NCBI GenBank assembly: GCA_964244885.1
Contig: CAXTKD010000002.1
Location: forward strand, 1-64,000
DNA length: 64,000 nt
Direction of reading: 5' to 3'
Origin: CAXTKD01 sp964244885
GTDB taxonomy: Bacteria; Pseudomonadota; Alphaproteobacteria; Sphingomonadales; Sphingomonadaceae
This document shows, in pieces, positions 48,868-57,311 of the stretch. The notes beneath the pieces are model-generated. The model was not told where the DNA came from and searched no databases. It saw nothing but the letters and a program-made list of their open reading frames with translations. The translations under genes and the position numbers were made by a program. The first letter of the stretch is position 1, and every line of letters begins with the position of its first letter.

Positions 48868-50697
48868 ATGAAACAAATCCTTCCCACGGCGTTCAAGTCA
48901 GGCCAATCTCCGGCTTCCGCCTGTGTGGAAAAGAGGGTCGTTAGGGAGATCCCGTCCTTGCCGCAGATCGTGACGCCGACCGACGACGCGCTTCCGCGCC
49001 GCCTCGCCGACTTCGCGACCCTGGGCGAGGCGCTCGATTACGCCGCCTGCGGGCAGCGCGGCCTCAACTTCTACAACGCCCGCGCCGATCTCGTCCGCGC
49101 CTATCCCTATGCCGAGCTGCGCGCCGACGCGCTGGCCAACGCCCGCCGCCTCGTCGCCGCCGGCGTCGGCCCGGGCGACCGCGTCGCGCTGATCGCCGAG
49201 ACCGGCGCCGAGTTCGCCGCGCTGTTCTTCGGCGCGATCTACGCCGGCGCCTGGCCCGCGCCGCTGCCGCTGCCGACCTCGTTCGGCGGCCGCGAGGGCT
49301 ATGTCGAGCAGATCCGCAACCAGCTGACGAGCTGCGACCCCAAGCTGGTGCTGTCGCCGCCGGGCCTCGAGGCGATGGTCGCCGAAGCCGCCTCGACCCT
49401 GCCCAATACCACGACGCTCGACTGGAGCGCCTTCATCGCCGCCGACGCGCCCGAGGCCGAGCTTCCGGCGGCGACCGGCGAGGACATCGCCTATCTGCAA
49501 TATTCCAGCGGCTCGACTCGCTTCCCGCACGGCGTCGCGGTCACCCACAGCGCGCTTCTCGCCAACCTCTACGGCCATTCGCACGGCGTCCAGGCGCAGG
49601 ACAACGACCGCGTCGTCTCCTGGCTGCCCTGGTATCACGACATGGGTCTCGTCGGCTGCTTCCTGTCGCCGGTCGCCAACCAGATGTCGGCCGACTATCT
49701 CGCGACCGAGGATTTCGCGCGGCGGCCCCTCTCCTGGCTCACCCTGATCAGCCGCAACGAGGGCTGCTCGCTCAGCTATTCGCCGACCTTCGGCTACGAC
49801 ATCTGCTCGCGCCGCGTCTCGTCGCAGACCGACGTCGCGCACCGCTTCGACCTCTCCCGCTGGCGCGTCGCCGGAAACGGCGCCGACATGATCCGGCCCG
49901 ACGTCATGCAGGCCTTCGTGGATGCCTTTCATCCGGCGGGCTTCAAGGCGTCGTCCTTCCTGCCGAGCTACGGCCTCGCCGAGGCGACTCTCGCCGTCTC
50001 GATCATGCCCGTCGGCGAAGGCATCGTCACCGACCTGATCGACGAGCGCCTGCTCTCGGGCGAAGGCATCGCCGGCCCCGGCGAGCCCGGCCAGCCCGTC
50101 CGCTACCGCGCGATCGTCGATTGCGGCATCGCGCTTCCCGGCCACGACATCGAGGTGCGCGGCGACGAGGGCGAGGTCCTGCCCGACCGCAACATCGGCA
50201 AGGTGTTCTTTCGCGGCCCGTCGGTCATGGCGGGCTATTTCCGCGACGAGGTTTCGACCGCCGCCTGCCTCAAGGACGGCTGGCTCGACACCGGCGACAT
50301 GGGCTACCTCGTCGACGGCCACATCTTCATCGTCGGCCGCGCCAAGGACATGATCATCATCAATGGCAAGAACCATTGGCCGCAGGACATCGAGTGGGCG
50401 ATCGAGCAGATGGCGGGCTTCAAGGCCGGCGACATCGCCGCCTTCTCGATCACGCAAGATAACGGCGAGGAGGCGCCCGCCGTCCTCGTCCAGTGCCGCA
50501 CCACCGACCCCGACGAGCGCGCGAACCTGCGCGAAGCGATCCGCAACCGCGTCCGCGCGATCACCGGCATGACCTGCGTCGTCGAGCTCGTCCCCCCGCG
50601 CACCCTGCCCCGCACCTCCAGCGGCAAGCTCAGCCGCTCGAAAGCCCGCACGCTCTACCTCACCGGCCAGATCCAGCCCTTCGACGCGGCGGCGTAG
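48868..50697 (+). CDS. Fatty acyl-AMP ligase (acyl-ACP synthetase of sphingolipid synthesis)
   Basis: 609 aa from ATG 48868; TTG 48958 (LPQIVTPTDDALPRRL) is an attractive start since AGGGAG lies before it. ANL-superfamily motifs: QYSSGSTRFPHGV (P-loop), WLPWYHDMGLVGCFLSP, YGLAEATLAV, and GWLDTGDMGYLVDG. The FAAL-type insertion and the absence of the CoA-binding pattern suit loading acyl chains on ACP. Its place beside CerR-like, ACP and Spt genes mirrors the Caulobacter acps of the ceramide locus (recalled, not searched). Confidence 0.88.
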   Translation: MKQILPTAFKSGQSPASACVEKRVVREIPSLPQIVTPTDDALPRRLADFATLGEALDYAACGQRGLNFYNARADLVRAYPYAELRADALANARRLVAAGVGPGDRVALIAETGAEFAALFFGAIYAGAWPAPLPLPTSFGGREGYVEQIRNQLTSCDPKLVLSPPGLEAMVAEAASTLPNTTTLDWSAFIAADAPEAELPAATGEDIAYLQYSSGSTRFPHGVAVTHSALLANLYGHSHGVQAQDNDRVVSWLPWYHDMGLVGCFLSPVANQMSADYLATEDFARRPLSWLTLISRNEGCSLSYSPTFGYDICSRRVSSQTDVAHRFDLSRWRVAGNGADMIRPDVMQAFVDAFHPAGFKASSFLPSYGLAEATLAVSIMPVGEGIVTDLIDERLLSGEGIAGPGEPGQPVRYRAIVDCGIALPGHDIEVRGDEGEVLPDRNIGKVFFRGPSVMAGYFRDEVSTAACLKDGWLDTGDMGYLVDGHIFIVGRAKDMIIINGKNHWPQDIEWAIEQMAGFKAGDIAAFSITQDNGEEAPAVLVQCRTTDPDERANLREAIRNRVRAITGMTCVVELVPPRTLPRTSSGKLSRSKARTLYLTGQIQPFDAAA

Positions 50698-50719
50698 GCT
50701 CTACTCCCTCCCCTAAAAC

Positions 50720-50838
50720 AATTAATCCCCTCCCCTTGAGGGGAGGGGTAGGGGTGGGGTGCACTGCCGGGCGAGAGGCTCAGCATAATTACCCCGCGTC
50801 TTTCCCCACCCCTACCCCTCCCCGCTGGGGAGGGGATT
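50720..50838. repeat. Dispersed GC-rich bipartite palindrome (copy 6)
   Basis: AATCCCCTCCCCTTGAGGGG..TAGGGGTGGGG and its mirror CCCCACCCCTACCCCTCCCC..GGGGATT. It starts 23 bases after the FAAL stop. The rest of the 288-bp gap holds TTGACA (50863) and the 20-bp inverted repeat. Confidence 0.85.
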
Positions 50839-50910
50839 CGGCATCTTCGGATAAGCCCAACCTTGACAAAATGAACCATTTGGGTTACCGCACGACCAGA
50901 TGGCCGTCGC

Positions 50911-50975
50911 GAACCTGAACAAGTGGACACGAGTCATCCATGCAGGTGTCCCACAGTGTCCACTTGTTCAGGTTC
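50911..50975. repeat. Perfect 20-bp inverted repeat with 25-nt spacer
   Basis: GAACCTGAACAAGTGGACAC at 50911-50930 is matched exactly by its reverse complement at 50956-50975. The spacer GAGTCATCC..CCCACA is not palindromic. It ends 10 bases before the CerR-like ATG, so as RNA it would form a very stable hairpin over the ribosome-binding region. It is unlike the two repeat families elsewhere in the window; it could be a mobile-element remnant or operator. Confidence 0.9.
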
Positions 50976-50985
50976 GGGGGCCAGC

Positions 50986-51882
50986 ATGACGCTCGCAATC
51001 ACCGGCGGCACCGGCTTCGTCGGCGCGCACCTCCTCCGCATCGCCGCCGAGCAAGGCGTACCCATCCGCGCCCTGACGCGGCGCGCTCAGCCCGCCGCCG
51101 ACGGCATCACCTGGATCTCGGGCGACCTCACCGACCCCGCCGACCTGTGCGCCGGAGCCTCCGCCGTCATCCACATCGCCGGGGTCATCAACGCCCGCAC
51201 CCCGGCCGAGTTCGACGCCGGCAATGTCGCCGGCACCGCCACGATGCTCGAAGCCGCCAAGGCCGCCGGCGTCCGCCGCTTCATCCACGTCTCCTCGCTC
51301 GCCGCCCGCGAGCCGCGCCTCTCCGCCTACGGCGCGAGCAAGGCGCGATCGGAGGAGGTGGTGAAGGCCTCAGGCCTCGACTGGACGATCGTCCGCCCTC
51401 CGATGGTCTACGGCCCCGGCGACAGGGAGACGCTGGCGATCTTCCGCATGGTCAAGGCGCGCTTCGCGGCCCTGCCGCGCGGCGGCGCCGCGTCGATGAT
51501 CCATGCCGACGACCTGTCGCGCGCCCTGCTCGCGCTGCCCACCGCGCCCGAGGCGGTGGGCCAGACCTACGAGCCCGACGATGGCGCGCCGCTCCGCCAC
51601 GAGGCGTTCGCGCGCCTGATCGCCAGCACCATCGACCGCGTCCCGCTGATCGTCCCCCTCCCCGGCATCGCGCTGACGCTCGGCGCGGCCGTCGACACGC
51701 TGTCGGCAAAGCTCACCGGCCGGCTCCCGAAGCTCAGCTTCGACCGCGCCCGCTACCTCGCGCACAAGGACTGGGTGTCGCGCCTCCCGATGGCCGGGGT
51801 CGGCGGCTGGCACCCGAAATACGACGGCGCGACCGGCATCGCAGAGACCGCCGCCTGGTATCGCGCCGAGGGCTGGCTTTAA
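50986..51882 (+). CDS. NAD(P)-dependent epimerase/reductase, CerR-like (ceramide pathway)
   Basis: 298 aa. Rossmann start TLAITGGTGFVGAHLLR, catalytic-type SAYGASKARSE, and VRPPMVYGPGDRE. It is an atypical extended SDR. Between an acyl-AMP ligase and the ACP-Spt pair it occupies the place of CerR, the enzyme proposed to reduce oxidised ceramide in Caulobacter (context inference). Start ATG 50986; 21 residues of in-frame extension lie in the inverted repeat. Its TAA shares TTAA with the convergent gene. Confidence 0.85.
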   Translation: MTLAITGGTGFVGAHLLRIAAEQGVPIRALTRRAQPAADGITWISGDLTDPADLCAGASAVIHIAGVINARTPAEFDAGNVAGTATMLEAAKAAGVRRFIHVSSLAAREPRLSAYGASKARSEEVVKASGLDWTIVRPPMVYGPGDRETLAIFRMVKARFAALPRGGAASMIHADDLSRALLALPTAPEAVGQTYEPDDGAPLRHEAFARLIASTIDRVPLIVPLPGIALTLGAAVDTLSAKLTGRLPKLSFDRARYLAHKDWVSRLPMAGVGGWHPKYDGATGIAETAAWYRAEGWL

Positions 51883-52415
51883 GTCGGTACTTGCAAATGC
51901 CAGGTCTGGGCAACGAACAGGACAAAAGTCCCCAGCAGCCCGGCGAGGAACACGCGGTAGGCGGTGGCGAGGTAGCGGTATTTCTTGCGGTGGAGCACCA
52001 GGCCAAGCTGATACACCTCGCGCAGGATCGTCTCGTTCATCGCCTTCTCGTCACGGATCAGCGACAGCATTCGGCCCCGGAACTCATCCTCGCTCATCGT
52101 AACGAAATGGCCGAAGAACAGGATGTTGGCCCCCTCGCCGCGGATCAGCCGAGTCGATGGCAGCACCGTCACCAGCGCCAGCAGCGCGGTGACGAAGGCC
52201 GTGAGCCCCAGCATCAGGAACGGCAGCGACAGCCCGGTGCGCGCCGCCTGGCCCACGGTGAGCGAGAACACCAGCGCGGTCGCGGTCATCAGCATGCCCG
52301 CCTTCTGATCGGCCATCTGGCTCAGCTGCATGTGGTGCTGCTGCATCGTCCGCAGCAGCGTGACCGACGCTGCGGGAAAGCCCGGCTCGTCAGCGTCCAG
52401 AATCTCGTCCCCCAT
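51879..52415 (-). CDS. Pycsar-effector-like (PycTM) membrane protein, orphan
   Basis: 178 aa from ATG 52415. Two hydrophobic helices (MLMTATALVFSLTVGQAA and FLMLGLTAFVTALLALVTVL) follow QLSQMADQKAGM, and a third lies near the C-terminus (AYRVFLAGLLGTFVLFVA). ADQKAGxLMTAT, NILFFGHF and the LHRKKYRYL region match the Pycsar effector family (PF18967 as I recall), whose founders depolarise membranes on sensing cyclic pyrimidines. No PycC cyclase is adjacent. It is nested antisense between the CerR-like and ACP genes. Confidence 0.72.
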   Translation of the reverse strand: MGDEILDADEPGFPAASVTLLRTMQQHHMQLSQMADQKAGMLMTATALVFSLTVGQAARTGLSLPFLMLGLTAFVTALLALVTVLPSTRLIRGEGANILFFGHFVTMSEDEFRGRMLSLIRDEKAMNETILREVYQLGLVLHRKKYRYLATAYRVFLAGLLGTFVLFVAQTWHLQVPT

Positions 52416-52513
52416 GGCCAAGTCTATGACATGCCTCGTTTCGGCGTCGCAAGGGCCACGCTGCCGCCGCAATCGCTTGGCAATTCGAAGCGGACTTGCC
52501 TAAGGGAGCCGGC

Positions 52514-52756
52514 ATGACCGACCGCCAGACGATCTACGCCCGCATCGGCGAGCTGATCGAGCCGTTCAACAAGAAGGGCGTCGCCGTGGCCGAGGACACG
52601 ACCTTCGCGGACGGCCTCGAGCTCGACTCGCTCACTGTCATGGACCTCGTCGCCAACATCGAGGACGAGTGGGACATCACCCTGCCCCTCAACCGCTTGC
52701 CCGAGCTGGAGACCGTCGGCCAGCTCGCCGACGAAGTGGCGCGGCTCAAAGCGTGA
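52514..52756 (+). CDS. Acyl carrier protein of the sphingolipid locus
   Basis: 80 aa. Phosphopantetheine site Ser39 in GLELDSLTVMDLVANIED; helices typical of ACP. It is probably loaded by the FAAL upstream and feeds serine palmitoyltransferase, as AcpR does in Caulobacter (recalled). Its TGA overlaps the spt GTG. Start ATG 52514 with GGGAG just before. Confidence 0.92.
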   Translation: MTDRQTIYARIGELIEPFNKKGVAVAEDTTFADGLELDSLTVMDLVANIEDEWDITLPLNRLPELETVGQLADEVARLKA

Positions 52757-53964
52757 CCGACCTGCTCTCCAAGTTCGACGGCATCATCGCCGAGCGCCAG
52801 TCACTCCTCGACACCGGCGTCCGCGATCCCTTCTCGATCGTCATGTCGGAAGTCCGCTCGCCGACCGAAGCGGTGATCGACGGCCGCGAGACGATCCTCG
52901 TCGGCACCTACAATTACATGGGGATGACCTTCGATCCCGACGTCATCCAGGCGGGCGTCGATGCGATCCGGAAGTTCGGCGCCGGCACCACCGGAAGCCG
53001 CGTCCTGAATGGCACCTACCAGGGCCACAAAGAGGTCGAGGAGGCGCTGATCGACTTCTACGGCATGAAGCACGCGATCGTCTTCTCGACCGGCTACCAG
53101 GCCAATCTCGGCATGGTGTCGACGCTCGCCGGGCGCGGCGACTATGTCGTGCTCGACGCCGACAGCCACGCCTCGATCTACGATGGCTGCGCGATGGGCA
53201 ATGCCGACATCGTCCGCTTCCGCCACAACTCGACCGAGGACCTCGCCAAGCGCCTCGGCCGCCTGCCCGCCGAAGCGCAGAAGCTCGTCGTCCTCGAAGG
53301 CGTCTATTCGATGCTCGGCGACATCGCGCCGCTGAAGGACATGGTCGCCGCCGCCCGGGCGCACGACAACGTCATGATCCTCGTCGACGAGGCGCACGGC
53401 ATGGGCTTCTTCGGCGACCACGGCCGCGGCGTCTACGAGGCGGCGGGGGTCGAGGCGGACGTCGATTTCGTCGTCGGCACCTTCTCGAAGTCGGTCGGCA
53501 CGGTCGGCGGCTTCTGCGTCTCGAACCATCCGAGCTTCGAGATTCTGCGCCTCGTCTGCCGCCCCTACACCTTCACCGCCTCGCTGCCGCCCTCGGTGGT
53601 CGCCACCGCCGCGACCTCGATCCGCAAGCTGATGCACGGCCACAACAAGCGCCAGCACCTCTGGGAAAACTCGCGGCGGCTGCACGGCGGCCTGAAGGAC
53701 GCCGGGTTCACGCTGGCGACCGATACGCCACAGAGCGCGATCATCGCCGTCCTGCTGCCCGATCAGGACGCCACCGTCCGCATGTGGCAGGCGCTTCTGG
53801 AGCTTGGAGTCTACGTCAACATGGCCCGCCCGCCGGCGACGCCCGCCGGCACCTACCTGCTGCGCTGCTCGCTCTGCGCCGAGCACAGCGCCGAGCAGGT
53901 CGAGACGATCATTGCCAAGTTCAAGATGGCCGCCGCGGCGACCGGAACGCCGCTAAACCGCTAG
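52753..53964 (+). CDS. spt: Serine palmitoyltransferase
   Basis: 403 aa from GTG 52753 (GTGA overlap with ACP). Alpha-oxoamine synthase: TYNYMGMTFDPDV, FGAGTTGSRVLNGTYQGHKE, DEAHGMGFFGDHGRG, and PLP Lys246 in TFSKSVGTVGGF. Condenses L-serine with an acyl thioester to 3-ketosphinganine, the first committed sphingolipid step. The bacterial enzyme is a soluble homodimer. The direct ACP coupling indicates that acyl-ACP may be its substrate. Confidence 0.95.
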   Translation: MTDLLSKFDGIIAERQSLLDTGVRDPFSIVMSEVRSPTEAVIDGRETILVGTYNYMGMTFDPDVIQAGVDAIRKFGAGTTGSRVLNGTYQGHKEVEEALIDFYGMKHAIVFSTGYQANLGMVSTLAGRGDYVVLDADSHASIYDGCAMGNADIVRFRHNSTEDLAKRLGRLPAEAQKLVVLEGVYSMLGDIAPLKDMVAAARAHDNVMILVDEAHGMGFFGDHGRGVYEAAGVEADVDFVVGTFSKSVGTVGGFCVSNHPSFEILRLVCRPYTFTASLPPSVVATAATSIRKLMHGHNKRQHLWENSRRLHGGLKDAGFTLATDTPQSAIIAVLLPDQDATVRMWQALLELGVYVNMARPPATPAGTYLLRCSLCAEHSAEQVETIIAKFKMAAAATGTPLNR

Positions 53965-54669
53965 GTTCTTCCGGCGGCTCGCGACCATGCCGACAACTCC
54001 GAGGCCGGCGATCAGCATCGCCCACTCGCCCGGCTCGGGAACCGGCTCGGTGAGCGCGACATTGTCGACGAACAGCTCGGACGAGCTCATCTCGTCGTCG
54101 TCGCCGATGTCGCCGACGCCGACGTTGCGGATGCCGAACTCGAGGCGGTAGCTGCCCGAGCTGGCGAAATTGTAGGAAGCCGTCATCCACGGCGACGCGC
54201 CGCCGTTCGGGCCGTCGACATTGCCGTATTCCGCGATGCTGGCGTCCCAGATCGTCGTCCACGACAGCGGATCGCCGTTTCCGTCGAGCTGCGCGATCCG
54301 CGCATAGCCGTCGTCATTATAAGGATAGTCGTAATAGATCGTGTCGTTGCCCGCCCACTTGACCATCATCGACAGCGAGGCGCCCGAGATCGTGCTGAAG
54401 TCCTGCCAGAGCAGCTGATAATCGTCGACCCGGCCGGCATGGAGGAAGGCGACGTTCTCGCCCGCGCCCGCCGGCGCGCCGACCGAGGCGCTCGGGACGG
54501 TCGCGACCGAGCCCTCGGCGCCGAAGATCACGTCGTCGCTGTTGCTCGTGTAGCTCGACCAGCCGTTGAGGTTGCCGCTCTCAAAATCGCCGTTGGTGAT
54601 CGCGGCGCCCGCCGCCGAGGCGAGACCGAGCGCGGACAGGGCGAGAGCGAGCTTTACCGACAGACGCAT
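53953..54669 (-). CDS. PEP-CTERM-anchored exported protein
   Basis: 238 aa. Signal peptide (KLALALSALGLASAAGAA), a beta-sandwich body starting ITNGDFESGNLNGWSSYT, and the sorting tail VPEPGEWAMLIAGLGVVGMV followed by SRRKN. It would be processed by an exosortase, not present here. The last 12 bases overlap spt convergently. Contains Asp-rich DIGDDDE that could bind calcium. Function unknown. Confidence 0.9.
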   Translation of the reverse strand: MRLSVKLALALSALGLASAAGAAITNGDFESGNLNGWSSYTSNSDDVIFGAEGSVATVPSASVGAPAGAGENVAFLHAGRVDDYQLLWQDFSTISGASLSMMVKWAGNDTIYYDYPYNDDGYARIAQLDGNGDPLSWTTIWDASIAEYGNVDGPNGGASPWMTASYNFASSGSYRLEFGIRNVGVGDIGDDDEMSSSELFVDNVALTEPVPEPGEWAMLIAGLGVVGMVASRRKNLAV

Positions 54670-54788
54670 GACATGACCCGATAAACGTTGCTGCCGCATC
54701 AACGCACGAACCGTGCCGATCTCGATAAGTCCTTGGATTCGCGGAAAGTGGCTGAGTGCGCTTCGGCGAACTGTAAGAATTCCCGACT

Positions 54789-55703
54789 CTAGCGGATTGC
54801 ACCGCGCCACTTGAGCCGCGGCAGCATCAGCAGGCCGGCGAGGATCGGATGCCGTCGCTGCCACGGCTTGATCGGCACCGCGACGCCCGAATGCCGGCCG
54901 ATCTTCCACGCGAGGTAATCGATGCCGCCGTCGAAGGTGAAGCTCGCCTTGATGAGCCGCGCCGCCGACAGCCACTTGCCCTGGCGCCGGCGCTTCGCCC
55001 ACAGCTTCGCGCCCTTGCGGGCATCGGCGAGCGCGGTGAACCACACTTCGCCATTCTCGACCCGAGCATTGAGCCCCGCCGCCGCCAGCCCCGGCGCGGT
55101 GAAGGCGCGGTAGCGCGCCGGGTCGGAATCGAACAGCGACACGCCCTTGCCGGCACGCTCGGATCGCAGCTCGGCATCGTAGGTGAGCGCGAACGCCCGG
55201 GTCCAAAGCGCGCGGACCGCGACGGTCGAACCGACCATCGGTCGCGCCGCCGCCAGCAGGGTCGGCACCGCCCGCGCCACGGCGGCGACAACCCTCGCCC
55301 GCGCCGCGGCGTCCTTCGCCCAGACCAGCGCCGAGGGCTGGGCGAAGCGCGCCCAGACCGAGACGTTCAGCGTCTCCGGCCCGCACAGCCGATGGAAATC
55401 ATCCACCGTCAGCACCGCATATTTGGCGCGCAATGCCTCCTGCTCGGCGTAGAAGACGTTGGGCGGGATCAGCCGGTTGGCGGCGGCGAGCCAGCGCTTC
55501 CCATAGGCCCGGTCGTAGCGGTCGACGAGCAGGTAGAAGTCGAGCATCAGCCCGTCGAGCTGGCGCTGCCGGAGGCACGATCCGTAGAACAGCGCCGCCT
55601 GCGAAGCCTCGCCATAGCGCGCCGCGATCGAGGCCGCGAAGGCGCCGACCTCTGGCGCGACGCCCATGTCGAGCTCGGCGGCGACGAGCGCCTCCAGCGT
55701 CAC
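54789..55703 (-). CDS. Tam41-like nucleotidyltransferase of the sphingolipid locus
   Basis: 304 aa from GTG 55703 (GTGA overlap with the lipid kinase stop). ALFYGSCLRQRQLDG..LDFYLLVD has the G41-S42 and Asp55 pattern of the nucleotidyltransferase fold and resembles Tam41/Mmp37 CDP-diacylglycerol synthases, including RLIPPNVFY.. and LRAKYAVLTVDDFHR. With a ceramide kinase-like gene directly upstream it could activate a phosphorylated sphingolipid or phosphoglycerate with CTP. That use is inference. Confidence 0.62.
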   Translation of the reverse strand: MTLEALVAAELDMGVAPEVGAFAASIAARYGEASQAALFYGSCLRQRQLDGLMLDFYLLVDRYDRAYGKRWLAAANRLIPPNVFYAEQEALRAKYAVLTVDDFHRLCGPETLNVSVWARFAQPSALVWAKDAAARARVVAAVARAVPTLLAAARPMVGSTVAVRALWTRAFALTYDAELRSERAGKGVSLFDSDPARYRAFTAPGLAAAGLNARVENGEVWFTALADARKGAKLWAKRRRQGKWLSAARLIKASFTFDGGIDYLAWKIGRHSGVAVPIKPWQRRHPILAGLLMLPRLKWRGAIR

Positions 55704-56668
55704 GCCGCGAGCAGGCTCAGGAACGGTACCGGGGCGGTCGGCGTCAGCGTGATCGCGCGGCCCGAGGGCGCCTCGAACATCTCGCCGTCCAGGATCACCG
55801 ACGGGCGGTCGCCCTCGATCCGGATCTCATCGCCGCGCTCCATGTGGAAGCCGCTGAACTTGTCCTTGCCGAGCCGGCCGAAGATCGCCGCGATGGCGCT
55901 CAGGAACACCGGCCCGCGCCGCTGCTCGATCGCCATCAGCTTGAGTGGCCCGGCGGGCCCCTGCTCGCGCGGCCGGACATTGAGGATCAATTGCTCCAGC
56001 GTCGTCACCATCAGCAGGAAGAAATGACCCTGGAGCTGCCCCTGGCGCTGCAGCGACACCGTCACCGGGCGCGACGGCACCGGCGAGAAGAACCGCCCGC
56101 CGAGGAACACGCTGATCGCGACGGCGGCGATCGCCATCAGATGACTCAGCCAGTTGGGAAGGCCCAGCGGATAGATCTTGTTGCGGCAGTAGAGAATGGT
56201 CTCGGCAAGGCCCGCGCCGCCGAGGAACATGCCGAGCACCGGCCGGGTGTTGCGCCCGTCCGACAGCTGGATGAGCTGCCGCGCCACGACGTGCGGCCGG
56301 ACGTCGGCCTCGACGATTTTCAGAATCTGCTCCAGCGCGCGCAAAGGGTCGCCGGTCGCGCCGAGGTCGAGCGCGATCAAATTGGTCTTGCCGTTCGGCA
56401 GCACCGCCACCGGCGGCGAGGAGCCCTGGAAATGGCCGCCATGGTAGAGTTCGGTGAGCGCCGCCTGCACGGTGCCGTCGCCGCCGTTGATCACCAGCAC
56501 GGCGGGCTTGACCCGGGCGATCATCTCCAGCGCGTCGGGCACCTCCGCCACGCTCTCCATCTCGTAATGGAAGATATTGGGGTGCTGCGCGACGAAGCTG
56601 CGGATGCGCGGCAGCAGCGCCTTGTTGCCCGTCGAGCGCGGGTTGGAGAGCAGAGCGACGAGCGCCAT
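55700..56668 (-). CDS. LCB5/DAGK-type lipid kinase (candidate ceramide kinase)
   Basis: 322 aa. The catalytic loop VINGGDGTVQAAL (residues 60-72) and GVLPNGKTNLIALDLG-like VLPNGKTNLI are marks of diacylglycerol/sphingosine/ceramide kinases. Located next to spt and flanked by a nucleotidyltransferase and DUF2141, the same gene set I recall around the Caulobacter ceramide kinase CpgB. The substrate is likely ceramide. Start ATG 56668, two bases after the DUF2141 stop. Confidence 0.82.
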   Translation of the reverse strand: MALVALLSNPRSTGNKALLPRIRSFVAQHPNIFHYEMESVAEVPDALEMIARVKPAVLVINGGDGTVQAALTELYHGGHFQGSSPPVAVLPNGKTNLIALDLGATGDPLRALEQILKIVEADVRPHVVARQLIQLSDGRNTRPVLGMFLGGAGLAETILYCRNKIYPLGLPNWLSHLMAIAAVAISVFLGGRFFSPVPSRPVTVSLQRQGQLQGHFFLLMVTTLEQLILNVRPREQGPAGPLKLMAIEQRRGPVFLSAIAAIFGRLGKDKFSGFHMERGDEIRIEGDRPSVILDGEMFEAPSGRAITLTPTAPVPFLSLLAA

Positions 56669-56670
56669 TT

Positions 56671-57186
56671 CTAGCTCCTGACCGGGACGACCGGCCTGAC
56701 CGACAGGCCATGCAGGTAATTGAGGACGACCTCGAACGTCTGGACGCCGCCGCGCGCGACGAACGCCGCACCCTTCTGGTCGGGCTTCGACAGGCCGAGC
56801 TTGGGGTTGCGCGAGAAGCCGACGCCGTCGCTGGTCGGGTTCATCTTGCCGTTCGAATTGCGGTCGTGGAGCACCGCGATCGCGAACTCGCCGGTGTGCG
56901 GCAGCGCGACGCAGACATCCATGTCGCCCGACGCCGCGACCGGAAGCTCGATGCGCTTCAGCTTGCTGCCCTTGTCGAGGAACGTATCGGCATTGCCGCC
57001 GTAGAGCTGGACGCGAAGCTGCCCCTCGCGATCCTTGAAGCCGTAGACACGGACAAGAGCCGCCGGGCCGCCCGCGCCGGGGCGGCAGGCCGCCGAATCC
57101 GGCCCCAGGATCGGCGCCGACGCCGCCGCCGGGACAGCCGTCATCGCTGCGATCAACGCGACGATTGGCCTCCACGATTTCAGCAT
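56671..57186 (-). CDS. DUF2141 exported protein of the sphingolipid locus
   Basis: 171 aa from ATG 57186 (MLKSWRPIVALIAAMTAVPA..). Signal peptide ends near AAASA. DUF2141 motifs: LRVQLYGGNADTFLDKGSKL, VCVALPHTGEFAIAVLHDRN and GKMNPTSDGVGFSRNPK. Family role unknown; beta-sandwich, periplasmic. First gene of the minus-strand DUF2141-kinase-nucleotidyltransferase set, divergent from lptF across 125 bp. Confidence 0.85.
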   Translation of the reverse strand: MLKSWRPIVALIAAMTAVPAAASAPILGPDSAACRPGAGGPAALVRVYGFKDREGQLRVQLYGGNADTFLDKGSKLKRIELPVAASGDMDVCVALPHTGEFAIAVLHDRNSNGKMNPTSDGVGFSRNPKLGLSKPDQKGAAFVARGGVQTFEVVLNYLHGLSVRPVVPVRS

Positions 57187-57311
57187 GACCTCTAACCTCC
57201 GGCGAGCTATACGCGGCCCGCACAGCCGACTGCTGACCACCGTCCATCTGGGGGTGCGATGCGGCCAAACTATGTTCAAGGCCCGGCCATTCTAGGGACT
57301 CACCAACCAGC

